From Synechococcus sp. PCC 7502 (GTDB lineage Bacteria; Cyanobacteriota; Cyanobacteriia; Pseudanabaenales; Pseudanabaenaceae): a DNA stretch of 64,000 nt. Under the pieces are notes generated by a model that saw nothing but the letters and a program-made list of their open reading frames with translations, was not told the DNA's origin and did no database searches. Positions 25,364 through 33,377 of this stretch are shown piece by piece. Positions within the stretch are counted from its first letter, which is position 1. Every line of letters starts with the position of its first letter. The stretch spans positions 306,394 through 370,393 of the forward strand of contig NC_019702.1 in NCBI RefSeq assembly GCF_000317085.1, given 5' to 3'. Both the position numbers and the translations under genes were made by a program.

Positions 25364-26164
25364 TTAGATATTCTCTAGCACTCCCTTAAGAACCGTAACG
25401 GCATATCCTTTAATTTGAATGCGATCGCCAATTTGAGCTAGTTCTAGTTCACCTGTACGTTTGGATAATTGCTTAGCTTTGAGGGTATATTTTTGTAATC
25501 TCTGCGCCCAATAGGGAGTAAGGCAGCAATGGGCAGAACCTGTAACGGGGTCTTCATTAATTCCAGCATTAGGAGCAAAAAACCTTGACACAAAATCGTA
25601 GGGATGATCTGGATTAGCGATCGCAGTAATAATTAATCTTTCTTCTAGTTCGACAATCTGAGCAAAGTTGGGGGCAAATTCTAAAACTTGGGATTCTGTT
25701 TCTAATAAGACCGTAATATTTTCCGCAGCAATACCAATTACCTCATGATTATAATTAGCAAAGATTTTCTCCAAAATAGCATGCGATCGCTCAGAACAAG
25801 GCTCAAAATAGCTGGCAGGAAAATCCATTACGATCAAATCCTGCTCATACCTAATATGTAAATCACCACTGCGGGTTTTGAAGGTGAGTAAAGAGTTAAT
25901 ATCCACTTCATTGATCGCTTTAAGATAATGAGCCATAGCTAAGGTGGCATGACCGCATAGATTCACTTCTTGGAGTGGCGTAAACCAACGTAGATGAAAA
26001 TAATTGGGACTAATTCTTTGGGCAAAGGCAGTTTCCGATAGATTCATTTCGGCAGCAATTTTCTGCATCAGGCGATCGCTGGGAAATTCTTCCACTAAGA
26101 CCGTAGCCGCAGGGTTGCCTTGAAAGGGAGATTTAGTAAAAGCATCAATAATAAAAATTTGCAT
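25364..26164 (-). CDS. PhzF family isomerase/epimerase-like protein
   Basis: A 266-residue protein of the PhzF fold (two diaminopimelate-epimerase-like halves). Signatures are DAFTKSPFQGNPAATVL at the start, ETAFAQ with the catalytic-type Glu, RWFTPLQEVNLCGHATLA, and NEDPVTGSAHCCLTPYW near residue 205. Most PhzF proteins outside phenazine clusters have unknown substrates. No phenazine genes are nearby, so phenazine synthesis is not suggested. Confidence 0.93.
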   Translation of the reverse strand: MQIFIIDAFTKSPFQGNPAATVLVEEFPSDRLMQKIAAEMNLSETAFAQRISPNYFHLRWFTPLQEVNLCGHATLAMAHYLKAINEVDINSLLTFKTRSGDLHIRYEQDLIVMDFPASYFEPCSERSHAILEKIFANYNHEVIGIAAENITVLLETESQVLEFAPNFAQIVELEERLIITAIANPDHPYDFVSRFFAPNAGINEDPVTGSAHCCLTPYWAQRLQKYTLKAKQLSKRTGELELAQIGDRIQIKGYAVTVLKGVLENI

Positions 26165-26325
26165 CTGAAGGTATTAAAAACTTTTAGGTATTAATTCTGG
26201 TTCCGTAGAAAAACACGGGAATTTCTCGAAAAAATTAGCTTATAGATGGAACGGAAAAGGGTTTGATTTAGTCTAAAACGTAAAGGATTAAAAAAATACA
26301 TCAAAAAGGCAGAAAAAGGCAAATT

Positions 26326-27075
26326 ATGCTCAAGTTTACCATTCTCATCTTGGGGTTAATATCATCTGTGGTTACAATCCTTGGCGGTAAGGCGATCGCT
26401 CAAGTTCCCATAGAACCAAATAATTCTGACAACTCAGTTATTATTCCTAATCGTCCTTCTACCCAACCGAATAACCAGCCCAATGGCGTAATTTTAACTA
26501 ATCCCACAGGCACAATAGTCTCAGAGCAAAGGTTTTCATGCCAACTCCAAAGCGGTCAATATACAGTTATGTACCAACCTAAAAGTCAACCTGGACAGTT
26601 CTATGCTTGGGCAATTCCGAGTGTAATGGGTGGTGGTTGGTCATCCCAAAGGCGTTGCAGTGAAATTAGTCGTCGCTTAGAGCAGTATCGCCCTGATGGT
26701 TTAGCAGAACTTCAAACAGGCACAGAAAATGGCTACAGCGTCATTTGTGCAACCACTGATAGAAACCCTACTTGTCGAATTGTCTTAACTGTTCCAGTGG
26801 GAGCCGATCCTAATAATATTCGCGATCGCGTATTTGGCAACTTAACTACGGCAGATAGTGGTCAAAGGACTTTAAGAGTAAATACTTATGTTCAAGGTAA
26901 TCGTTCTAGTTTAGGTGCGTTGGGTGGCTTATTATCGATTCCTGTATCTGGAGCTAGAAGTAGTTTTCGTAATGATGGTATTGAACTTAAGCCCTTTTTA
27001 GACCGTGCTGATGGGGGGACAGGAACAGAATTAAGTATGTCCAGAGGTTTGCGGTTTAGACCTAATCAATTTTAG
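26326..27075 (+). CDS. COP23-domain secreted protein
   Basis: A 249-residue protein with a signal peptide (1-25, ending KAIAQ), an Asn/Pro-rich spacer (about 26-60), then the COP23 domain. The domain includes FSCQLQSGQYTVMYQP, the AWAIPSVMGGGWSSQRRC segment, RLEQYRPDGL and NPTCRIVLTVP. The domain was named for a circadian oscillating cyanobacterial membrane protein; its function is unknown. Four cysteines in the domain suggest two disulfides, consistent with export. It is divergent from PhzF. Confidence 0.88.
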   Translation: MLKFTILILGLISSVVTILGGKAIAQVPIEPNNSDNSVIIPNRPSTQPNNQPNGVILTNPTGTIVSEQRFSCQLQSGQYTVMYQPKSQPGQFYAWAIPSVMGGGWSSQRRCSEISRRLEQYRPDGLAELQTGTENGYSVICATTDRNPTCRIVLTVPVGADPNNIRDRVFGNLTTADSGQRTLRVNTYVQGNRSSLGALGGLLSIPVSGARSSFRNDGIELKPFLDRADGGTGTELSMSRGLRFRPNQF

Positions 27076-27150
27076 TTGTTGATCGCTCCACGGCTATTTA
27101 TGATCTTAGGAATTACTTTAGTCCTCTGAATTACTTAAAATTCACATTTT

Positions 27151-28467
27151 TTACTTGATTGGCTTCAGATAGTTCCGAAAAGCATAATCAGCAACCTGAT
27201 AGCCCAGATTTGTTCCCTGCACGTCCGCATTACGAGTATGAACTCCTCCCCAAACCCGAGCATCTACGTTTTCATTAGAAAGTTGAGAAAAACTACTATA
27301 ACTACGAGTCACTCCACCTGCGGGGTAAGTAAAACTGAACTTTAGATCATCGCTAGAGAAGAAATTTTGTAAAACTTTTTCCGCCGCTCCAGACGTTACA
27401 GAATGTCCTGAAATATAGTCGGGATGGGCGGGTGTGATAATTAATGATTCCCAGTTGGCATCGGTTATAACACCGCGTATACCTGCTGCTTCAGCATTAC
27501 GAATTGCCGTTACGGGTCGCCAGTAATTATACTTATATTTAACGGAATAGCCTGCCACATAGGCATCAGAAATCGCAAAATTAACTAGGGCAAACAGTCT
27601 GGCATTATCAATAGTGCTATTTCTCCTAGCGATCGCCGCAGATCGAGCAGCAGCATTCCAAATTACAGGTGTATTAACTGTCCAAAAAATTGCAGTCGCA
27701 GTCTGATCAGGGGTTCGAGTTTTACTATCTTTACTGCCAATATTTTTAACTTCATTAAGCTCTTTGGCATAAGCCTCACTATTCCAAGCCAAAGGAGCAG
27801 GGGTGGTGAACTGATTAGGGCTTAAAAAAGTAAAAGGTTTAAGATTGCGCCACTGAGTAAAGACCGCAGGTACATATCCCGGTGGTGTTGGCTCCCAGAT
27901 ACCCGCAGCCTTTTCAGCTTTATATTCTCCCTTGGCATCCCAACCATCTTTGCTGCGAATTTCCAAGATTTTTTCAGCTACTTCTTTACCTAGATTTATC
28001 CCATCCGTCTTAGCATTTCCATCTTCAATTTTTGATAATGAGTCAGATAGGGCTTTGTCTAATCTAGCTTGCTGGGCTGGATATAAGTTTAGAAGAACTG
28101 TGTGGGCTGCTGACGATACGGCTGCTTCCTTTGAGGCTCCGGGGGAATTAGTATCAACAAGATAAGGAGTATAACGGCGATCAATAGAGTTTACAGCATC
28201 AAAAACCGCCCCATGAACTATACCAAGAGCCCTTGCCTGTAAAGGAGCATCCTGCTGGGTTACTGCTACAGCTGTAGTATTCCATGAAATCACTACATCA
28301 TCAGCTTTGGCTGGTTGAGCAAGTGTAGCCACAGGTACAGTCGCGGGGAAAATTCCCCCTATACCTAAAACAACCAATAAAGATATCCCCGTCATCACTA
28401 AAAATCGTCTGAGATTTTGCCAATTTTTTATGGATTTGTATGTCACATTTGTACCCCTAATATTCAA
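27151..28467 (-). CDS. Vanadium-dependent haloperoxidase-like (PAP2 fold) exported protein
   Basis: A 438-residue protein with an N-terminal twin-hydrophobic export segment (about 22-42). The C-terminal half has the vanadate/phosphate-binding set of the PAP2/VHPO superfamily: KYKYNYWRPVTAIR, then HPDYISGHSVTSGAA with the SGH motif, then DARVWGGVHTRNAD with Arg and His. Many cyanobacterial proteins of this architecture are annotated as vanadium-dependent haloperoxidases, but acid phosphatase activity is equally possible. It is convergent with the COP23 gene. Confidence 0.88.
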   Translation of the reverse strand: MNIRGTNVTYKSIKNWQNLRRFLVMTGISLLVVLGIGGIFPATVPVATLAQPAKADDVVISWNTTAVAVTQQDAPLQARALGIVHGAVFDAVNSIDRRYTPYLVDTNSPGASKEAAVSSAAHTVLLNLYPAQQARLDKALSDSLSKIEDGNAKTDGINLGKEVAEKILEIRSKDGWDAKGEYKAEKAAGIWEPTPPGYVPAVFTQWRNLKPFTFLSPNQFTTPAPLAWNSEAYAKELNEVKNIGSKDSKTRTPDQTATAIFWTVNTPVIWNAAARSAAIARRNSTIDNARLFALVNFAISDAYVAGYSVKYKYNYWRPVTAIRNAEAAGIRGVITDANWESLIITPAHPDYISGHSVTSGAAEKVLQNFFSSDDLKFSFTYPAGGVTRSYSSFSQLSNENVDARVWGGVHTRNADVQGTNLGYQVADYAFRNYLKPIK

Positions 28468-28663
28468 TCAATTTACCGTAGATTTATATTATGGATTGTA
28501 ATTATATTCTGTCAAGAAATAGGTTTCAGAGCATTATGTCTTGATCTTTTACTGGGCTATAGACTGAAGATAAAACTTCTTCAAGATTCAGATTGATTAC
28601 CCAGAAATTTAATCCAAATAGCTATAGCTTTTACCTTCTAGAAGTTTCTGCTTTAGTTTGAAC

Positions 28664-29554
28664 TCATATCGCATCGGCAGTTAGTAATCCAATTAAAATC
28701 GGATTAACTAGCTCAGGCACTTCATCTTGGGGGCAATGTCCAGCGTTAGCAATGGGAATAAATGTAGAGACACAGGGAAATTTCATTAACTCTTGTCCAA
28801 GGGCGATCGGCTCCCACGGATCACTTTCTCCCCAAAGTACGATCGCTTCACAGGGCAGAATTGCTAGCAAACTCTCAGGGGTGGGTCCTTGGGAATAGCT
28901 TACAAATGCCACAAATACATCCACAGCGTTGGCATTTTGAGCGGGGGTCACTAAAATATCAACTAGCTCATCAGTAATTGCCTCTTTGTGAATATATGCT
29001 TGGTTCAGAATTTTACGAACTATCTTTGGTTTGCGAACTTGATCAAAAAATAATTTGGCGATCGCCCGATTGGCTAACAGATTTTGCAAAAACTTTGTGC
29101 CGACCCGCCGATACCAAGGTAGGGTTAACTGTTTATCTTCTTGGAGTAATCGTAAGGAGCAGTTAATTAAAATTGTTTTGCTTACTAATTCAGGGGAAAT
29201 AATGGCTGCCTGCATAATAGCGATCGCCCCAATAGAATTACCAACTAAAACTGTAATGCCACCAATTACCTCACGGCAAAAGTCACTGATTAAAGTTCCC
29301 CAGGTCTCAAAGTTATACCTAAAATCAGCACTGGGCTTAGGCATGTCAGAGGCTCCAAACCCAATTAAATCAAGAGCGTAAACTCGACTAACTGTGGCTA
29401 AAGCAGGAATATTATGTCGCCAATGTCCAATAGAGGCACCAAATCCGTGGATTAACAAAACCGCAGGTAAATTAGTTTGATTTTCACCTTTGCAGGTATA
29501 GGAGACTTGATAGGTCTTTTCGTGAAAATGCCACTGCCAAGTTAGTTTCTCCAT
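28664..29554 (-). CDS. Alpha/beta hydrolase
   Basis: A 296-residue alpha/beta-hydrolase fold protein. The oxyanion stretch is LLIHGFGASIGHWRHN, the nucleophile elbow VLVGNSIGAIAI (Ser nucleophile), and the late catalytic His is in NAGHCPQDE, with the acid in LWGESDPWEP. I choose the ATG at 29554 because a longer frame to a TTG at 29638 adds residues with no fold likeness. Chloroplast and cyanobacterial relatives have diverse ester substrates; none is assignable here. Confidence 0.9.
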   Translation of the reverse strand: MEKLTWQWHFHEKTYQVSYTCKGENQTNLPAVLLIHGFGASIGHWRHNIPALATVSRVYALDLIGFGASDMPKPSADFRYNFETWGTLISDFCREVIGGITVLVGNSIGAIAIMQAAIISPELVSKTILINCSLRLLQEDKQLTLPWYRRVGTKFLQNLLANRAIAKLFFDQVRKPKIVRKILNQAYIHKEAITDELVDILVTPAQNANAVDVFVAFVSYSQGPTPESLLAILPCEAIVLWGESDPWEPIALGQELMKFPCVSTFIPIANAGHCPQDEVPELVNPILIGLLTADAI

Positions 29555-29648
29555 TAGATTTATATTAAGAAATATTTCTACCCTATTATTTATTATAGTA
29601 GGCTTTCCCAAATCGGTTTTTATGTCATTTCCACTCAACTAATTCAGT

Positions 29649-29783
29649 CTACGGTCTATCCAAGGACACCTTTGCATTCATTGGGCTACTAATGTCCACA
29701 ATAATACTTGCCTCATAACTGATAGAGTAAAGCTCCGTTCTGATTGGAAGTCCTTTGTTATACGGTTGATACGCCTTTGTCAT
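29649..29783 (-). CDS. Small protein translationally coupled to a membrane protein gene
   Basis: A 44-residue frame read on the minus strand (opens MTKAYQPYNKG, ends SLDRP). Its ATG overlaps the TGA of the upstream 150-residue gene in an ATGA arrangement, a classical sign of translational coupling. No membrane segment; no family recognised. It could instead be the natural C-terminal part of the upstream protein split by a frameshift. It sits in an accessory patch with base composition richer in GC than neighbours. Confidence 0.5.
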   Translation of the reverse strand: MTKAYQPYNKGLPIRTELYSISYEASIIVDISSPMNAKVSLDRP

Positions 29784-30232
29784 GCCACCGAGGGGCGTGG
29801 TTTGAATTTCCCCATCACAGGAGGTGAAAGGAAAACGCGTACAACGAGCCCAAACGAAAACGGTTCTTCCCTATTCCAAGGCAACAGATACATCATTCGG
29901 GCTAATGGGCAGTAATTAAAGAAAAGATTCGTTGCAAGACCGATAGTAGTTATGTACATCAGAATCACCATGTACGGAACATAAGTCCCAATAACGACCC
30001 AAACAAAATATGCAATTCTGACCTGCGCTGGGAATACTGCCAATCGAAAATGAACAAGAAATAATACTAGTAGGGCATGGGCAGCAGAAAAGATAACTAC
30101 ATACTCGTAGAACACTCGGTTATACAGACCTACAAGCAAGCCAATCCATGTAGCAAACCACAGGAGCCAAACAAATCGCTTCCTGATAGGTTGCGGTATA
30201 CGATCCCAAACAGAATCATGTTGGGCTGCCAT
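29780..30232 (-). CDS. Membrane protein of unknown function
   Basis: A 150-residue protein with three predicted membrane helices: about 22-40 (WLLWFATWIGLLVGLYN), 43-65 and 73-100. The C-terminal tail is basic and proline-containing. I do not recognise the family. Its DNA is visibly richer in G+C and poorer in HIP1 sites than flanking genes, which hints at acquisition. Downstream lies the ATGA-coupled 44-codon frame, and upstream a perfect inverted repeat. Confidence 0.65.
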   Translation of the reverse strand: MAAQHDSVWDRIPQPIRKRFVWLLWFATWIGLLVGLYNRVFYEYVVIFSAAHALLVLFLVHFRLAVFPAQVRIAYFVWVVIGTYVPYMVILMYITTIGLATNLFFNYCPLARMMYLLPWNREEPFSFGLVVRVFLSPPVMGKFKPRPSVA

Positions 30233-30276
30233 TGGTCTAATCCTCCTGATGGGGGGTAGTCAAGCCGTATAACTAG

Positions 30277-30325
30277 GTATTAGACACAAAATTTCTACCT
30301 AAGATCACGTTTTTTGTGTCTATAC
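30277..30325. repeat. Inverted repeat with 11-base perfect arms
   Basis: tagacacaaaa and ttttgtgtcta face each other across a 20-base spacer; outside them gta and tac extend the pairing with one bulged base. It lies between the divergent membrane gene and hisI. It could be an operator, a transcript-ending hairpin, or one end of a lost mobile element. Confidence 0.6.
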
Positions 30326-30511
30326 AGAAAGTATAATTTATTACTATAACCCGCAAATAATTAGCCTTTAAAAAGGCGTTACATTTTATTAACTTACCCT
30401 ACGGATTGGCGATCGCACTGAAACTTAACGCTGTCCTTTAGATAAACTGTCACTTGTTCAACGACCAATGCACAGCAGCATAACTAAAAAAGACTTTTAC
30501 TTTTAATATGT

Positions 30512-30868
30512 ATGACTGATATAAATAACCCCATTGAGCCATTACTAGCTAAATTAAAGTTTGATGCTCAGGGTTTGATTCCAGCGATCGCTCAAGATGA
30601 TCAAGATGGCACCGTGTTAATGATGGCATGGATGAATTCAGAGTCTTTAGCATTAACCCTCAAAACCCAAGAAGTCCATTACTGGAGTCGTTCTCGTTCT
30701 GAACTTTGGCATAAGGGAGCTACCTCTGGACATATCCAAAAGGTTAAACAGATTTACTATGACTGTGATGCGGATGCGTTATTAATTAAAATTGAGCAGG
30801 TGGGAAATATTGCTTGCCACACAGGGGTAAGAAGTTGCTTCTTTAATGAAGTAACCTTAATAAAGTAA
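30512..30868 (+). CDS. hisI: Phosphoribosyl-AMP cyclohydrolase
   Basis: A 118-residue enzyme of histidine biosynthesis that opens the adenine ring of phosphoribosyl-AMP. The family's [29 protein letters not shown] and [10 protein letters not shown] motifs (metal-binding acidic residues) and the Cys/His pair [12 protein letters not shown] are present. It is the stand-alone HisI form, not fused to HisE. It lies 67 bases upstream of the V4R gene on the same strand. Confidence 0.96.
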   Translation: MTDINNPIEPLLAKLKFDAQGLIPAIAQDDQDGTVLMMAWMNSESLALTLKTQEVHYWSRSRSELWHKGATSGHIQKVKQIYYDCDADALLIKIEQVGNIACHTGVRSCFFNEVTLIK

Positions 30869-30935
30869 AAATTTATGATTTAAATGACTCTGATCGCTTT
30901 AAGCTCAGATAGTGATATTGATTTAAGATAACGAC

Positions 30936-31595
30936 ATGATTTCCGTTGCAGATTTAATTCAAGAAAACCAAGTTTCAGGCAACTATTTCGGCTATGAAAC
31001 CTATGTGCGTGGAGATTTAGAATCGGGGCTGTTAGAAAATCGGCGGGGCGATCGCCTGATTGCTGTACCTACAACCTTAATTAAAGCTTTATATTCAGGA
31101 CTAGAAAAAGAAACAGGGCAAGCAGCAGGGTTAGTGCTTTTTAATTGTGGTAAATGGTGGGGTAAGAACTTTTATACTCGCTTCAATGAGGAAATAACAG
31201 ACTTTTACCATGCTCCCTTAGCTGAAATTGATATGGGGATTTTCTTGGCAGCGCTGAAGCAATGCTGGACTACCCACGGTTGGGGACAGTTGGAATTTGA
31301 TCCCACCTATCAAGATCGGGGATTTATCCTGATTAAAACTTCTCGATCTGCCTATAGTCAGCAGCTATCTAATCAGTCTCGTCCTAGTTGTTTTCTCGAG
31401 GCGGGTATTCTCACTTCATTTTTCTCTCGATTGACGGGTAGAGAATTAATAGCGGTGCAAATTTCCTGTGAATCTATGGGAGCGGATGTAAATCGGTTTG
31501 TGCTTGGTATTAGCGATCGCTTGCATATTGTGAATAGCTTGATCGATCAAGGCTTAAATCATGAAGCTATTTTGAGTCGTTTATTAGAGGCATAG
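30936..31595 (+). CDS. V4R (4-vinyl reductase) domain protein
   Basis: A 219-residue soluble protein with a C-terminal V4R domain (about 140-215), marked by PSCFLEAGILTSFFSRLTGR and VQISCESMGADVNRFVLG, including conserved cysteines. It resembles Synechocystis slr0144-type proteins and more distantly BchJ. Proteins of this type are tied to tetrapyrrole or phycobiliprotein and photosystem assembly, though the slr0144 group's molecular role is not settled. No other photosynthesis genes are adjacent. Confidence 0.85.
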   Translation: MISVADLIQENQVSGNYFGYETYVRGDLESGLLENRRGDRLIAVPTTLIKALYSGLEKETGQAAGLVLFNCGKWWGKNFYTRFNEEITDFYHAPLAEIDMGIFLAALKQCWTTHGWGQLEFDPTYQDRGFILIKTSRSAYSQQLSNQSRPSCFLEAGILTSFFSRLTGRELIAVQISCESMGADVNRFVLGISDRLHIVNSLIDQGLNHEAILSRLLEA

Positions 31596-31688
31596 ATAGT
31601 CCTAAATTTTTTCTAATCCTTCTACTACACTTCTACAACATAGCCATGCCTTACAATTTATGTTTCTAAAAATGTTTCTAAAAAACGT

Positions 31689-32203
31689 ATGGAAAGTCAG
31701 AAGATCATAGCACTACAAAATATCTTCAGTTCTAGGCTCGATACGTTGATTCATATTTTAGAGATAGCAGAGAGTCATTTCGCAAATGATGTAGAATCTC
31801 TATTGCAGCATCGCATAGCACCCGATATGTTTCCTTTCGGCACACAACTTGCAATCAGCCCCGTAACTTTGCATTGTGGTGCTTAGGACAGTCGGCAAAC
31901 AACTTGAACCCCGATGTAACATCTCTAGTTGAGTTGCGTGGTCATATTTTATCGACTAAGGGGTTATTGGCAAGTATCAATGTTGCTGATTCTAAACTGT
32001 CAGAACTCAATCGGATTGATCTTGGGCAAGGGCTATACTTAGAATTATCTGGGCTTTTGTATGTAGATGATTTTCTGATACCAAACTTTTATTTCCATAT
32101 AACAACGGCGTACAATATCCTGCGTATGGCAGGAGTAACAATAGGTAAACGCGACTTTATGATGCATTTAGTCCCTTATCTGAAGCATCAAAGCAGTTTA
32201 TAA
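31689..32203 (+). pseudogene. DUF1993 family gene broken by a one-base frameshift
   Basis: The first frame (31689-31886) reads through IAPDMFPFGTQLA; the second (used from about 31850 on) gives CNQPRNFALWCLGQSANNLN and ends with FYFHITTAYNILRMAGVTIG and KRDFMMH. Joined, these make one DUF1993 protein of about 170 residues with normal motif order. The frame change falls within about 31846-31856 and fits loss of one base. The family likely forms a DinB-like four-helix bundle. It is either a pseudogene or carries a sequence error. It lies directly upstream of the IS-interrupted frame. Confidence 0.82.
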
Positions 32204-32329
32204 CGACTGCAAGCCATTGGAACTTCCAAGTATGACGGAGTATCCTTCAATGGGGTAGAAAATGTCTTCGATGCGCTTTATAGAGCCTGTTTCATATCTA
32301 TTATGAGCAAGATGTATGATACTTAGAAA

Positions 32330-32641
32330 ATGCTAAATCCATACTCAAGTAGCCTAACAGATAAAGAATGGGAAATTATAGAACCATTGCTCCCAAAGAA
32401 AAAGCAAACTAGACCGCCAACTTGGACAAAAAGACAAATTTTAGACGGCATACTCTACCAACTCAAAAACGGTTGTAATTGGCGAGATATGCCCCGAGAC
32501 TTACCACCATTCTCTACAGTCTATCGATACTACAAGGAGTGGAAAGATACAGGTACATTTACTGCGATTATGGAAACCTTGCATTCAACAGCCCGTGAAC
32601 AGTCAAAAAAAATCAAAATGGACAACTTTAATCATCATTGA
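32330..32641 (+). CDS. IS5-family transposase, first frame (OrfA)
   Basis: 103 residues covering the N-terminal DUF4096-type domain of IS5 transposases: SLTDKEWEIIEPLLPKKKQ, GILYQLKNGCNWRDMPRDLP and FSTVYRYYKEW. It contains no catalytic Asp. Near its end is a run of eight A (32605-32612). The catalytic half lies in the next frame at +1, so full-length transposase requires transcript slippage or a +1 frameshift. Confidence 0.9.
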   Translation: MLNPYSSSLTDKEWEIIEPLLPKKKQTRPPTWTKRQILDGILYQLKNGCNWRDMPRDLPPFSTVYRYYKEWKDTGTFTAIMETLHSTAREQSKKIKMDNFNHH

Positions 32642-33179
32642 CTCACAAGCAGTGAAAAATACTTGTAATGCAAGTATAGAATCCAAGGGCTTCTGCTCCT
32701 ACAAAGCAACTAACGGGATCAAAAGACATTTAGCCGTTGACACTCTGGGATTTCCTTTCTTTACCTATTTAACAAGAGCAAATGTATCAGATGACCAAGG
32801 ACTGATTGAGATGTTAACGATTAACATTGATTACTTCAAATCGAAACCAGATGACATTACGCTAACTACGATATTGCTGGATAGTGGTTATCATATCGAG
32901 AAACTGATCCAAGAACTAGAGAAGATATATCCTGAGATTATGACTAAGATTAGGTTTGAAATTTCTCCTAAGGTATCAAAGCAACAGAAGGCAGAAAAAG
33001 GTCTGTCTGGGTTTGTAGTTGTGCCGACAAGGTGGGTAATTGAAAGGTCAAATGCTTGGGTTGAAAGATGCAAAATCTTAGTTAAGAACTTTGAGAGAAC
33101 TCTCGTTAATGCTACAGCTAAACTCAATCTTTGCTTTATTCGTTTGATGCTAAAAAGAATTGCTACTCATGAGATATGA
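32595..33179 (+). CDS. IS5-family transposase, second frame (OrfB, DDE domain)
   Basis: The frame encodes the DDE catalytic domain: IIIDSQAVKN (first Asp), ILLDSGYH (second Asp) and RWVIERSNAWVERC (Glu), plus YKATNGIKRHLAVDTLGFP. It is probably made as an OrfA-OrfB fusion through the A8 tract at 32605-32612. Loss of one A brings the two frames together. The GTG at 32595 is a frame-opening codon, not necessarily a real start. Confidence 0.88.
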   Translation: MNSQKKSKWTTLIIIDSQAVKNTCNASIESKGFCSYKATNGIKRHLAVDTLGFPFFTYLTRANVSDDQGLIEMLTINIDYFKSKPDDITLTTILLDSGYHIEKLIQELEKIYPEIMTKIRFEISPKVSKQQKAEKGLSGFVVVPTRWVIERSNAWVERCKILVKNFERTLVNATAKLNLCFIRLMLKRIATHEI

Positions 33180-33377
33180 AACAGGCTCTATATTAACTTC
33201 TACGATCCGTACTACTCGGATGATGAATATTGCTATTGAAAGTAACTCATCTACCTACATTCACGGCTTAGTCTAACTCTACGTTAGAGCAAACTGATGA
33301 ACAATTCTAGTACAATAAAAGGCTTATATATCAACCCTCAACTTTCTGCCGTTACGCTGGCTTAATTTTTAAATCCC

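Larger units (their letters stand above)
32283..33188 (+). mobile_element. Complete IS5-family insertion sequence
   Basis: A 906-base element. The left end gagcctgtttcatatct is matched by its exact inverse at the right end (33172-33188). A TATA direct duplication flanks it (32279-32282 and 33189-33192). The two transposase frames inside identify the IS5 family, of an IS427/IS1031-like type by the two-frame layout and length. Intact ends and an intact DDE set suggest recent insertion. It sits in a damaged accessory patch. Confidence 0.9.
32204..33239 (+). pseudogene. Reading frame interrupted by the IS5-family element
   Basis: When the IS and one copy of the TATA duplication are removed, the flanks join into one open frame. 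It runs from about 32204 through KYDGVSFNGVENVFDALY, then INFYDPYYSDDEYCY, to a TGA at 33237-33239. The insertion point is inside the ALY codons. The joined frame is about 41 codons and acidic/aromatic-rich. It follows the DUF1993 stop in the same frame and has no start of its own, so it is the 3' end of a damaged gene. I do not recognise the product. Confidence 0.55.

Noticed and set aside
25364..26164. Phenazine biosynthesis
   Set aside because: Only a PhzF-fold protein is present; no other phenazine gene is in the window.
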